Program-made: the position numbers and the translations under genes
Shown: positions 50,128 through 58,820 of the stretch, piece by piece
Layout: each line of letters starts with the position of its first letter
Position numbering within the stretch: the first letter of the stretch is position 1
Notes under the pieces: generated by a model
Databases searched by the model: none
Told to the model about the DNA's origin: nothing
What the model saw: only the letters and a program-made list of their open reading frames with translations
Assembly (NCBI GenBank): GCA_023428755.1
Contig: JAEYWX010000023.1
Span: 1-64,000, forward strand
Direction of reading: 5' to 3'
Source: Bacteroidota bacterium
Lineage (GTDB): Bacteria > Bacteroidota > Bacteroidia > Chitinophagales > Chitinophagaceae
Length of the DNA stretch: 64,000 bases

Positions 50128-51239
50128 AAATACCGCAGGTTGGTTTTAGGAGTCAAAGCCAACAATGTTTCATACATCAGGTGTATCGTATTTTCAATAT
50201 CACTCTTGTGCAGCATTTCAACAGTTGTATGCATATAACGTAACGGAATACTGATGAGTACAGAAGGGCATCCGTCATTCGCATAAGCAAACGAATCTGT
50301 ATCAGTACCGGTGCTGCGGCTGAGTGAACGCCACTGTACCGGAATTTTTTTCTTTTCTGCAACATCCGATACAAAATCAAGTAATTTATTATGAACGGCC
50401 GGCGCTGTTGCAAGTGATGGTCCTTTACCACAGCTGATATCGCCTTCCACAATTTTACTGATCATCGGCGTAGTGGTATCATGTGTAACATCAGTAACAA
50501 TTGCAACATCCGGTTTAATACGGCGTGCAATCATCTCTGCACCACGTAATCCAATTTCTTCCTGCACGGCATTTACAACATATAAACCATACGGAAGTGT
50601 TTTCTTATTTTCTTTCAGCAAACGGGCAACTTCAGCAATCATAAAACCACCAATGCGGTTGTCGAATGCACGGGCAATGTAATAGTCGTGCGCCAGTTCA
50701 TCAAAACCCTCTTCATAGGTAACCACGCAGCCAACTTTAATACCGAGATCTTCCACTTCCTTTTTTGTACGTGCACCACAATCGAGCCACAGGTTATCCA
50801 CTCTTGGCGTTGGCTCTTTGGCATCCGGATTTCCAAGTCGTGTATGAATAGCAGGCCATCCAAAAACGGCTTTCACAATTCCTTTTTTACCATGTATGAG
50901 CACACGCTTGGCCGGAGCAATCTGGTGATCCACACCGCCGTTCCGCTTCAGATAAATTAAACCATCTGCTGTGATATAATTTACAAACCAGCTGATCTCA
51001 TCGGCATGCGCTTCAATTACAACTTTAAACGTATGCTGTGGATTAATAACACCAACTGCAGAACCATACGGATCTGTGAAATGCGTATCTACATATGGCT
51101 TTAAATATTCGAGCCATACTTTTTGTCCGCTGGTTTCAAAACCAACCGGCGAATGAGTATTGTGATAGTTCTTTAAAAAGTCGAGTGATGTGCTGGTTAA
51201 AATCGATTTCTTCTTTGCTGCTTTTGTTGCTTTTGCCAT
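50124..51239 (-). CDS. M42-family metallopeptidase (glutamyl aminopeptidase/cellulase-type)
   Basis: This 371-residue cytosolic aminopeptidase has VIEAHADEISWFV with the first metal His and Asp, a second ligand in YIARAFDNRIGGFM, EIGLRGAE with the catalytic Glu pair, and VTDVTHDT and SRSTGTDTDSFAYAN. It removes N-terminal residues with two zinc or cobalt ions. It is the first gene of the minus-strand operon, upstream of the small LDPGSGS gene. A peptidase in such an operon is not obviously linked to envelope modification. Confidence 0.9.
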   Translation of the reverse strand: MAKATKAAKKKSILTSTSLDFLKNYHNTHSPVGFETSGQKVWLEYLKPYVDTHFTDPYGSAVGVINPQHTFKVVIEAHADEISWFVNYITADGLIYLKRNGGVDHQIAPAKRVLIHGKKGIVKAVFGWPAIHTRLGNPDAKEPTPRVDNLWLDCGARTKKEVEDLGIKVGCVVTYEEGFDELAHDYYIARAFDNRIGGFMIAEVARLLKENKKTLPYGLYVVNAVQEEIGLRGAEMIARRIKPDVAIVTDVTHDTTTPMISKIVEGDISCGKGPSLATAPAVHNKLLDFVSDVAEKKKIPVQWRSLSRSTGTDTDSFAYANDGCPSVLISIPLRYMHTTVEMLHKSDIENTIHLMYETLLALTPKTNLRYL

Positions 51240-51324
51240 TGTGGGAGTGCTTTCAGCAAATGTACGGTTTCGGTGCTTTTAAAAAGCGGCACACTGCTAC
51301 TTTTTACTAACCGGTAAATCAGCT

Positions 51325-52158
51325 TCAGAGCAGGAGAAATATGCTTAGGAGCGATGAAAGAATGAGCAAACCATCAACCCAGCCCAGGTAGAAATAATCG
51401 CTGTTTTGTTTTTTGGAAATGCGCAGCAGGTAAATTGCGGTAACCCCGGGAATCAGTTGGAGTAAATGTAAATAGGTTTCAAAACGAATGGCCAGAAATA
51501 CAACTGAAACGGAATACAAAAGAACATTTACCAGAAAGAATAGCTGAAACTGTTGCTCATTCATAATGTTGGCAGGTGTATGCACGCCCATTTCAAAATC
51601 CCGGAGCCGGTCCCGGTAGTCGAAGATCATTGTGGCAAGGGCTACCAGTAAAAGCCGGCTGATAAAGAGAAAAATCTCATTTATGTTAGGCTCTACTTCA
51701 AAAAAAGCAAGCGGTAAAACCACCGTTGCATAGGCCCAAACAAAGCCTATGAAATAACTTTTTATAAACGTAAGAAACGAGGGGAGTTTAATGGGCTTTC
51801 GAAGTAATAACGGTGCCGTGTAGGCTGCATTGAACAAAATGGCAAGTACAATATGCGTATTGATGCTTCTTACCTTCCACCAAAACCAAAGAGTGGCCAG
51901 CAGCGATGCAATATTAAATACAAGTGTAAAGTGTTTTGTTTCGTTAAACCATTGCAACTGTTCGGATGCATTGCTTTTATTGGCCGCAAAACTGAAATGG
52001 GCATTGTAGCTTAGTAATGTGGCAAAAAAAACGAAGGCAATGAGTGTAAGTGGATATTCAAAAAGCGAATAAAACAGTTTTGTTTGAACACAGAGTGCAG
52101 CGGCACATAGTGCAATAATGATATGATGAAAGAGAATAAAGCGAAAAAACTTTTGCAT
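51325..52158 (-). CDS. UbiA-like integral membrane protein
   Basis: This 277-residue protein has about nine predicted transmembrane helices. The segment IFDYRDRLRDFEMGVHT (179-195) has D180, D183 and D187 in the DxxDxxxD pattern of the second aspartate-rich motif of UbiA prenyltransferases. The first motif region (LLSYNAHFSFAAN) lacks the usual Asp residues and keeps only N52. So it is either a divergent UbiA member or has lost transferase activity. No quinone-synthesis gene is nearby. It ends 85 bases from the M42 gene. Confidence 0.65.
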   Translation of the reverse strand: MQKFFRFILFHHIIIALCAAALCVQTKLFYSLFEYPLTLIAFVFFATLLSYNAHFSFAANKSNASEQLQWFNETKHFTLVFNIASLLATLWFWWKVRSINTHIVLAILFNAAYTAPLLLRKPIKLPSFLTFIKSYFIGFVWAYATVVLPLAFFEVEPNINEIFLFISRLLLVALATMIFDYRDRLRDFEMGVHTPANIMNEQQFQLFFLVNVLLYSVSVVFLAIRFETYLHLLQLIPGVTAIYLLRISKKQNSDYFYLGWVDGLLILSSLLSIFLLL

Positions 52159-52179
52159 CAGTACCTGTACATACGGTTA

Positions 52180-52653
52180 CTAAAAGGGCAAAAGTATAGC
52201 TTCGGTTCGTAAAGTATCGCTTGTGTTACCAGCTTTATCGGTAATTGCAAAATTAAAGTAGGAGGTATCGGGGTCGGTACATTGGTTGGTAATGATCGCA
52301 TAACCGGGTAACGAAATATTTGCAAATTTTACCCGAACCAGCACTTTTTGGTTGGCACTGCCGGGATATTCAGGAACCGGATAAATAAGTCCGAGGATTG
52401 TACTGCTTGTTGAACAACTTGGGTTTTGGCCGGCATACACTTTGTCAATATAAATTTCGCCCTGCACATCGCCTTCCGCATCGGTTACTTCCAATTCAAA
52501 TTCTAGAATAGCACCATTTGTGCCACCCGCACTTTGCACGTTTGCAGTTTTTATTTCTTTCAGCTTTAACTGAGGTTTGGTTGTAAACTTGTCTTTTGAA
52601 CAGGCCGAAAAGAGCGCAGCAGATAGAAAAAGATATAATAGTTTTGCTTTCAT
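52180..52653 (-). CDS. Hypothetical lipoprotein
   Basis: This 157-residue protein has a lipoprotein signal ending AALFSAC (Cys18). The mature part is a beta-rich domain with ILEFELEVTDAEGDVQGEIYID and TSDTLRTEAILLPF, resembling an Ig-like fold. The ATG at 52653 was chosen; an upstream in-frame ATG at 52674 adds 7 residues. It is 21 bases from the UbiA-like gene, so may share its transcript. Function unknown. Confidence 0.65.
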   Translation of the reverse strand: MKAKLLYLFLSAALFSACSKDKFTTKPQLKLKEIKTANVQSAGGTNGAILEFELEVTDAEGDVQGEIYIDKVYAGQNPSCSTSSTILGLIYPVPEYPGSANQKVLVRVKFANISLPGYAIITNQCTDPDTSYFNFAITDKAGNTSDTLRTEAILLPF

Positions 52654-52702
52654 GCGAAGATGTTCTGATTTCAAATTTAAGCATTAATAATCCACTAAAA
52701 AA

Positions 52703-53683
52703 TTGATTCCATCGTTTGTTAACAATCTTTTTGAGTTCGATGCGGCTTCTTTCAACAAAGCCGCTATCGACAGTTTTCGTTTTCAATACGAAACAAACGA
52801 ACTGTATCGCCATTTTTGTGAAGCACTCCGGTATAACGCAAATAATGTACCCGATTACTGCAGCATTCCCTTTTTGCCGATTGAATTCTTTAAAACAAGG
52901 CGGTTAAAGAGTAGTTCTTTTGAACCAGAAGCCGTATTTGAAAGTAGCGGTACCACGCAAACCCTGCAAAGCAGGCATTATGTAAAAAGCCTGGCCTTGT
53001 ATGAACATGCTTTTTTCAATGGGTTTCAGCTGCAGTATGGCAACCCGCAGAACTATTGCATTCTTGGATTATTGCCTTCTTATCTCGAACGAAGCAACTC
53101 TTCGCTGGTATATATGGTGAAGCGATTGATGGATAAAAGTGCACACCCGGCCAACGGATTTTACCTGCATAATTTTGAAACCTTAGCAAATAAATTAAAA
53201 GAACTAGAGCAAAAGCAACAACCAACGTTATTATTTGGCGTTACGTTTGCATTGCTCGATTTTGCAGAACAGTTTCAAATTCCTCTGCGAAGTACAACTA
53301 TTTTAGAAACCGGTGGTATGAAAGGGCGCAGAGAGGAGTTGACACGTGAAGAAGTTCATCTGCAGTTGAAAAAAAGTTTTGCCTTGCAGTCGATCCATTC
53401 TGAATATGGAATGACGGAATTATTAAGTCAGGCCTACTCAACAGGTGATGGAATTTTTCGCTGCCCTCCCTGGATGAAAGTATTGGTGCGGGATGAAGAT
53501 GATCCGCTGCATGTGAGTACATCGGGAAAAGGCGCTATCAACATTATTGATCTGGCCAATATGTATTCCTGCTGCTTTATTGCAACCGATGACGTGGGCG
53601 AAGTGTTTGAAGATGGAAGCTTCCGTATTTTGGGCCGCATGGACAACAGCGATATCAGGGGGTGCAGTTTGCTGGCACTCTAG
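52703..53683 (+). CDS. LuxE-type acyl-protein synthetase-like protein
   Basis: This 326-residue protein resembles the LuxE family, which forms acyl-adenylates and transfers them to a protein. Parts seen are IPFLPIEFFKTRRLKS, ESSGTTQTLQSRHYV (an AMP-binding signature), LETGGMKGRREELTREE and SEYGMTELLSQAYS. The TTG at 52703 is the likely start. No luciferase or acyl-reductase genes (luxC, luxD) are nearby, so it is not a luminescence operon. It is a candidate acyl carrier activation step for an unknown pathway. Confidence 0.8.
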   Translation: MIPSFVNNLFEFDAASFNKAAIDSFRFQYETNELYRHFCEALRYNANNVPDYCSIPFLPIEFFKTRRLKSSSFEPEAVFESSGTTQTLQSRHYVKSLALYEHAFFNGFQLQYGNPQNYCILGLLPSYLERSNSSLVYMVKRLMDKSAHPANGFYLHNFETLANKLKELEQKQQPTLLFGVTFALLDFAEQFQIPLRSTTILETGGMKGRREELTREEVHLQLKKSFALQSIHSEYGMTELLSQAYSTGDGIFRCPPWMKVLVRDEDDPLHVSTSGKGAINIIDLANMYSCCFIATDDVGEVFEDGSFRILGRMDNSDIRGCSLLAL

Positions 53684-53749
53684 GAAAATTGAAAATGAAA
53701 AGTCGAAAGTGGAAAATCCAAAACAATAGCGATAAGCACAAAGTTTATA

Positions 53750-53780
53750 ACGCATTACTCATTATTCATTACTCATCATC
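53750..53780. repeat. Degenerate ATTACTCATTATTCATT repeat before a start codon
   Basis: Direct repeats of about 7-12 bases (ATTACTCATTATTCATTACTCATC-like) run up to the ATG at 53781. A related element is at 20582-20612. Confidence 0.5.
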
Positions 53781-54728
53781 ATGCTTTCAGATAAATTACA
53801 AATGTTTCAGAACCGGTTAACCAAAGTGTATAAGCACCGCGGTAAGCAGGCGAAGCGTATGGGCATCAGTTGTTACAGACTGTACGATAAAGATCTTCCT
53901 GAATTTCCCATCAGTATTGATTTGTACGACAGCAGAGTTTGTGTAAGTGAATACAAAGCAAAACATAACTTAACGGAAGAAGAACATTTTGATTGGCTCG
54001 ATGGAACAGTAAAAGTGATTGCAGATGTATTACAGATCAATGATGAACAGATCTATACAAAAGAACGACGAAGAAAAAGCGACCGGCATGCACAATATCA
54101 AAAAACCGCAGAGCAAAAAGAGTTTTTTGAAGTAAAGGAAAATGAGTTAACATTTTTGGTGAATCTTTCGGATTATTTAGATACAGGCTTGTTCCTTGAT
54201 CACCGTACCACACGGAAAATGGTAATGGATGAAGCAAAAGGCAAGAAAGTACTGAACCTGTTTGCATACACCGGTTCCTTTAGTGTTTATGCTGCTGCTG
54301 GTGGTGCCGATGAGGTGGTAACGGTTGACCTGTCGAATACCTATATCGATTGGGCAAGAAAAAATTTTGAAGCAAATTTTCTTGTCGATCCCAAAAAATA
54401 CAAATTCGAAGTGGCCGATGTAAAGCAATACCTCTACACATTAACACCGAATACATTCGACCTGGTAATAATGGATCCGCCTACATTCAGCAACAGCAAA
54501 AAGATGAAAGACTTTCTGGATATACAGCAGGATCATGTGGAGCTGCTCAATCAAACATTGAAAGCAATAAAGCCCGGCGGTGTCTTGTATTTCAGCAACA
54601 ATGCACGCAGGTTTGAATTGTATGAAACAGAAATTCAGGCGTCTGCAATTAAAGAGATAACAAAGGCTACTACACCCTTCGATTTTGAAGGAAAACTGCA
54701 ACGCTGGTGCTGGCGCATCATCAAATAG
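53781..54728 (+). CDS. RlmK-like rRNA (guanine) methyltransferase
   Basis: This 315-residue class I methyltransferase matches the C-terminal RlmK module of RlmKL. It has an N-terminal RNA-binding-like region (about 1-110), motif I VLNLFAYTGSFSVYAAAGGA, motif II TVDLSNTYIDWA and the catalytic DPPTFSNSKKM. RlmK methylates 23S rRNA G2069 at N7. The THUMP-RlmL part found in the E. coli fusion is not present. Target assignment is by family only. Confidence 0.82.
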   Translation: MLSDKLQMFQNRLTKVYKHRGKQAKRMGISCYRLYDKDLPEFPISIDLYDSRVCVSEYKAKHNLTEEEHFDWLDGTVKVIADVLQINDEQIYTKERRRKSDRHAQYQKTAEQKEFFEVKENELTFLVNLSDYLDTGLFLDHRTTRKMVMDEAKGKKVLNLFAYTGSFSVYAAAGGADEVVTVDLSNTYIDWARKNFEANFLVDPKKYKFEVADVKQYLYTLTPNTFDLVIMDPPTFSNSKKMKDFLDIQQDHVELLNQTLKAIKPGGVLYFSNNARRFELYETEIQASAIKEITKATTPFDFEGKLQRWCWRIIK

Positions 54729-54845
54729 GTATTGCAGTATCGTAATTTTACCGGGCAGCATAGGGAAAAAACATAGTTGGCTCATTGGATTTGATGCGTA
54801 ATAGCTGTAATTTTTCATCCTGTAAATCCGCAAAATCCAGTAGCT

Positions 54846-57062
54846 ATGAAACCGGTACTTCAACTGAAGGCTCATCCACGCTTTAAGCACATTCTCACTT
54901 TTACATTTGTTGGGTTGATCTTGCTTGCGGGTATTGCCGCCAACTATTTCATTGAAAACAATGTACTGGAATCAGTGAAAGATCATTCGGCACAAACCGA
55001 TTCTGTTATTCGCCACCAGCAGTACCTGCAGGTAGTGGAAAAAACAATGTTTCTCGTTACACAAAGTGAACAGTTGCTGGAAGACTATTTGCTCACGGGC
55101 GATGCAGTAAAGAAAGAGATCTTCGAAAAAAATACAAATGCTATTGAGCAAAACCTGGCCGAAGTAAAAAACTCATATACCGGTTATATACCAAAATATC
55201 TTGTAAATGTGTTTGTACATAAAACAGCAAACCGTATCGATCTCAACAAAGAAATTATTATTGCTTATGATACTATCGGACGTGCGAAAGCGCTTGAATT
55301 GACAGCCGGATATTTGTATGCTGCCTCATTCAAAGAAATTACAAGAGGTGAACGTGAACTGGTGCAGGCATTGGGTACTAAAATAGAACAACTCAATAAA
55401 ACCATTACTGTACAAAAAAACGAAATGCTTATCCTTGATAAGCGCTGGAATATTGTTTCACTCATCTTTATGTCGCTCATTGCTTTGTTTGTGTTGTATA
55501 AAATGATCGAAACAAACAGGTTAAATGAAGTGCTTTCAGTTGCGGTGCAAAAGGAAAAGCAGGCACAGCTGGTAAAAGATCAGTTTATTTCCAATGTAAC
55601 ACATGAGCTGCGTACACCGCTTAACTCCATCATTGGGTATACAAACCTGTTACTGAAAAAAGAGCATCCAACCGAAACGAAGCAATGGATACAATCGATG
55701 AAAATATCCGGCAATCTGTTGATGGAAGTGATCAATGATGTGTTGGACTATTCCAAGCTGGAGTCGGGCCATTTCCAGTTCTCCAACGAGCCGTTTGATG
55801 TAAAACAAGTAGTACAAAACCTCGATACCGTTTTAAAAAACCGTGCTGAAGCAAAAAATATTCTACTGCATGTAAACATTGATGAACAGTTGCCTGCTTT
55901 TGTAGCCGGTGATGCAAAGAAACTGATGCAGATACTGGTGAATCTAACCGGCAACTCTATTAAGTTTACGGAGCAAGGCTCTGTATCTGTTACCGCTAAA
56001 TTGCTCAAACAAACAGGTGAAAAAGCATGGATACAATTTATGGTGCAGGATACTGGCATTGGTATTGAAAAAGAAAAACTGCCGTATGTATTTGAACGGT
56101 TTTACCAGATCGAAAGCAAGACTTCGAAGAAATACTACGGAACCGGATTAGGATTGCCTATTGTGAAGCAACTGGTGGAAATGCAGGGAGGAGAAATTGA
56201 AGTGTTCTCCACACCTGGTGCAGGAACGCAATTTAATTTAGTGATGCCTTTTACCATTGCAATGAATGTGGAACAGGCAAATGAAGCAGAACTCATCCTG
56301 CCTGCTGGTAAACTTGTACAGAAGCGAATTTTAATTGTTGATGATAATGAAATGAATCGTGATTTAATGGGTTACCTGTTGGCCGAACATCAATTTTTAT
56401 TCGATAAAGCAGAGAGTGGTATTACAGCTCTGCAACTGTTGAAGCAAAAGAACTATGATTTTATTTTAATGGATATTCAAATGCCCGGCCTCAGCGGCAT
56501 TGATACAACAAAGAAAATACGGGCTGAATTGAATATGCAAACACCCATTATTGGATTGAGTGCGTTTTGCCAGAGTCTTGAACAGCAGAATGCAATCAAT
56601 GCCGGTATGAATGCCTATTTAACCAAGCCGGTTGATGAACGAAAGTTGCTGGAGCTGCTGCATCACTACAACGACTGGGATACACAACCTGCCAACCCAC
56701 AACTTACACAATTAAAACTGGTGAATATCGAGTACCTGCATCGTTTAACAGGAGGCAAAAAGGAAGATATTGAAGACCTGCTCAACAAGGCATTTGATTT
56801 TCTGCCAAGCGAGATTGAAAAACTCAAAGAGTCTTTTGCAGCCGAAGATCCTGCTTTGCTGAAAGCCACTGCCCATAATATGAAATCAACATTGCGGATA
56901 CTTGGTGTGGCTGAAGAATTATCCGGCAAAGTGGTACAGATCGAAAAAGCTGATATTTCAAAGAATATCGAAAAAGAACAAACAAAAAATTTGATTGCAG
57001 AACTTGACAGTTCGGTAAAGGTGGTTTTGCAGGAGTTGAAAGAGTATCTTGCTGCCGCCTGA
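54846..57062 (+). CDS. Hybrid sensor histidine kinase with receiver and Hpt domains
   Basis: This 738-residue protein has transmembrane helix 1 (about 17-35), a periplasmic CHASE3-like helical domain (about 40-195), helix 2 (about 203-220), HisKA with H253 in SNVTHELRTPLNS, and ATPase motifs N box ILVNLTGNSIKF, G1 QDTGIGIE and G2 GTGLGLPI. A receiver has D543 in ILMDIQMPGLSG, and the C-terminal Hpt carries H677 in ATAHNMKS. It is a complete internal phosphorelay that still needs a separate output regulator, which could be the orphan at 31382 but no link is shown. Confidence 0.93.
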   Translation: MKPVLQLKAHPRFKHILTFTFVGLILLAGIAANYFIENNVLESVKDHSAQTDSVIRHQQYLQVVEKTMFLVTQSEQLLEDYLLTGDAVKKEIFEKNTNAIEQNLAEVKNSYTGYIPKYLVNVFVHKTANRIDLNKEIIIAYDTIGRAKALELTAGYLYAASFKEITRGERELVQALGTKIEQLNKTITVQKNEMLILDKRWNIVSLIFMSLIALFVLYKMIETNRLNEVLSVAVQKEKQAQLVKDQFISNVTHELRTPLNSIIGYTNLLLKKEHPTETKQWIQSMKISGNLLMEVINDVLDYSKLESGHFQFSNEPFDVKQVVQNLDTVLKNRAEAKNILLHVNIDEQLPAFVAGDAKKLMQILVNLTGNSIKFTEQGSVSVTAKLLKQTGEKAWIQFMVQDTGIGIEKEKLPYVFERFYQIESKTSKKYYGTGLGLPIVKQLVEMQGGEIEVFSTPGAGTQFNLVMPFTIAMNVEQANEAELILPAGKLVQKRILIVDDNEMNRDLMGYLLAEHQFLFDKAESGITALQLLKQKNYDFILMDIQMPGLSGIDTTKKIRAELNMQTPIIGLSAFCQSLEQQNAINAGMNAYLTKPVDERKLLELLHHYNDWDTQPANPQLTQLKLVNIEYLHRLTGGKKEDIEDLLNKAFDFLPSEIEKLKESFAAEDPALLKATAHNMKSTLRILGVAEELSGKVVQIEKADISKNIEKEQTKNLIAELDSSVKVVLQELKEYLAAA

Positions 57063-57066
57063 TCAA

Positions 57067-57104
57067 GGGTGAGTCACTCGCCTGCCTTCAAGAGTGGCTC
57101 ACCC
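57067..57104 (+). terminator. Hairpin after the hybrid kinase gene
   Basis: GGGTGAG plus CACTC pairs with GAGTG plus CTCACCC (57067-57104, one mismatch pair), but no T run follows. It may act as a weak terminator or a REP-like palindrome between the kinase and scoA. Confidence 0.4.
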
Positions 57105-57139
57105 ACATGTTATGTTGATTTGTTGTTCTTCGCTTATCT

Positions 57140-57159
57140 TGCAATCAAATACGATTGCA
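57140..57159. promoter_or_regulatory. 7-bp inverted repeat directly before scoA
   Basis: TGCAATC (57140-57146) and GATTGCA (57153-57159) with a 6-nt spacer end one base before the ATG at 57160. It could be an operator or an mRNA hairpin that covers the ribosome-binding region. Confidence 0.45.
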
Positions 57160-57858
57160 ATGAATAAAGTTGTTGCCAATGCCGATGCAGCCATTCAGGA
57201 TATTCCGGATGGTGCTACACTTATGCTCGGCGGTTTTGGTTTATGTGGTATTCCCGAAAACTGTATCGCAGCCCTTGTTAAAAAAGGCACCCAGCAACTC
57301 ACCTGTATTTCGAACAATGCGGGTGTAGATGATTTTGGTATAGGCTTGCTGCTGCAGCAAAAACAGGTGAAGAAAATGATCTCTTCGTATGTGGGCGAGA
57401 ATGCAGAATTTGAACGACAGCTATTGAGTGGTGAATTAGAAGTGGAATTGATTCCGCAGGGAACCTTGGCTACACGTTGCATGGCCGCAGGTTATGGAAT
57501 GCCTGCTGTATTTACACCCGCCGGTGTGGGAACAGAAGTGGCAGAAGGAAAAGAAGTACGCAATTTCAACGGGAAAGATTATTTACTTGAATATGCATTT
57601 GATGCCGACTATGCGATTGTAAAAGCATGGAAAGGCGATACAATGGGAAATCTCATTTTCAAAGACACGGCCCGGAATTTTAATCCACTCATGGCGATGG
57701 CCGGAAAGATCACGATTGCAGAAGTGGAAGAGTTAGTAGAGCCCGGTGTTTTGCACCCCAACGAAATTCATACGCCCGGCATTTATGTGCATCGCATTTT
57801 CCAGGGAACGAATTATGAAAAGCGGATTGAACAGAAGACAATAAGAAAAGTAATTTGA
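57160..57858 (+). CDS. scoA: 3-oxoacid CoA-transferase subunit A
   Basis: This 232-residue subunit of a class I CoA-transferase works with the next gene to exchange CoA between succinyl-CoA and acetoacetate, in ketone-body or amino-acid breakdown. Signatures are LMLGGFGLCGIPENCIAAL, CISNNAGVDDFGIG, GTLATRCMAAGYGMPAVFTPAGVGT and LVEPGVLHPNEIHTPGIYV. The ATG at 57160 was chosen over an in-frame ATG at 57094. It is followed by scoB across a repeat-bearing gap of 112 bases. Confidence 0.93.
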   Translation: MNKVVANADAAIQDIPDGATLMLGGFGLCGIPENCIAALVKKGTQQLTCISNNAGVDDFGIGLLLQQKQVKKMISSYVGENAEFERQLLSGELEVELIPQGTLATRCMAAGYGMPAVFTPAGVGTEVAEGKEVRNFNGKDYLLEYAFDADYAIVKAWKGDTMGNLIFKDTARNFNPLMAMAGKITIAEVEELVEPGVLHPNEIHTPGIYVHRIFQGTNYEKRIEQKTIRKVI

Positions 57859-57865
57859 TAGTGTG

Positions 57866-57966
57866 GCAATTTGAAAATTTGAAAATGATTGTTTCAACTT
57901 TTCAAATTGTACGGGTAGTAATCTCCACAATTTTCAAATTAGCTCATTTTCAAATTTTCAAATTGC
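57866..57966. repeat. 23-bp perfect inverted repeat between scoA and scoB (MITE-like)
   Basis: The arms 57866-57888 and 57944-57966 are exact reverse complements built of TTTTCAAATT-type units, separated by 55 bases. The right arm ends 4 bases before the scoB ATG. The whole 101-base element could form a long hairpin in the mRNA. Confidence 0.85.
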
Positions 57967-57970
57967 AATT

Positions 57971-58627
57971 ATGGTTCTTTCGAAAGAACAAATCGCACAA
58001 CGTATTGCCAAAGAACTAAAAGATGGTTACTATGTAAATCTTGGCATTGGTATTCCTACATTGGTGGCGAATTATATTCCTGCAGGCATTCATGTAGAAT
58101 TACAAAGTGAAAATGGTTTGTTGGGAATGGGCCCGTTTCCGTTTGAAGGTGAAGAAGATCCCGATCTTATCAATGCCGGTAAGCAAACCATTACCACATT
58201 GCCCGGCTCCGTTTTTTTTGACAGTGCCATGAGTTTTGGAATGATCCGTGCAGGCAAAGTTGATTTGACTGTTTTAGGTGCAATGGAAGTAAGCGATGAG
58301 GGCGATATCGCCAACTGGAAAATTCCGGGGAAAATGGTAAAGGGAATGGGTGGTGCGATGGATCTTGTAGCCAGCGCCAAAAATATTATTGTGGCCATGA
58401 TGCACACCAATCCAAAAGGTGAAAGCAAATTATTGCCCGCATGTACACTACCGCTCACGGGTAAACGCTGTGTAAAAAAAATTGTAAGTGATTTGGCCGT
58501 ACTCGATGTTACTGCAGATGGATTTAAACTGCTGGAGCGGGCACCTGGTGTAAGTGTGCAGGAAATTGTTACAAAAACGGCTGGTCGTTTAATTGTGGAG
58601 GGCGATATTCCGGAAATGCAATTTTAA
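57971..58627 (+). CDS. scoB: 3-oxoacid CoA-transferase subunit B
   Basis: This 218-residue partner subunit carries the active-site Glu, E47 in LQSENGLLGMGPFP. Other typical parts are KDGYYVNLGIGIPTLVANYIP and KVDLTVLGAMEVSDEGDIANW. Length is normal. It is translated from an ATG that lies right behind a strong inverted repeat, so its expression may be limited or differently controlled relative to scoA. Confidence 0.94.
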   Translation: MVLSKEQIAQRIAKELKDGYYVNLGIGIPTLVANYIPAGIHVELQSENGLLGMGPFPFEGEEDPDLINAGKQTITTLPGSVFFDSAMSFGMIRAGKVDLTVLGAMEVSDEGDIANWKIPGKMVKGMGGAMDLVASAKNIIVAMMHTNPKGESKLLPACTLPLTGKRCVKKIVSDLAVLDVTADGFKLLERAPGVSVQEIVTKTAGRLIVEGDIPEMQF

Positions 58628-58740
58628 CCCTTTCTTCATTTTTGGCAGGGTTTTTAATAATGAAATAGCAAGAAGATGATCAATTTTACTTGTTGCAGGA
58701 TATTAACATTTCCCTGAAACAAACCTGTTGATCATGCGCC

Positions 58741-58748
58741 TATCTTCG
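58741..58748 (+). promoter_or_regulatory. Possible -7 box of the OmpA lipoprotein gene
   Basis: TATCTTCG at 58741-58748 is one base from TAnnTTTG and is followed by GTGACCCC, close to the CGACCCC found after the infA box. No good -33 TTTG was seen. The start codon at 58821 would leave a leader of about 65 bases. Confidence 0.3.
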
Positions 58749-58820
58749 TGACCCCGAAAGGTGAGCGTTACACCTGTTAAAAAACATCCTGACTATTTTT
58801 TGATTTTAAAATTATTCAAC

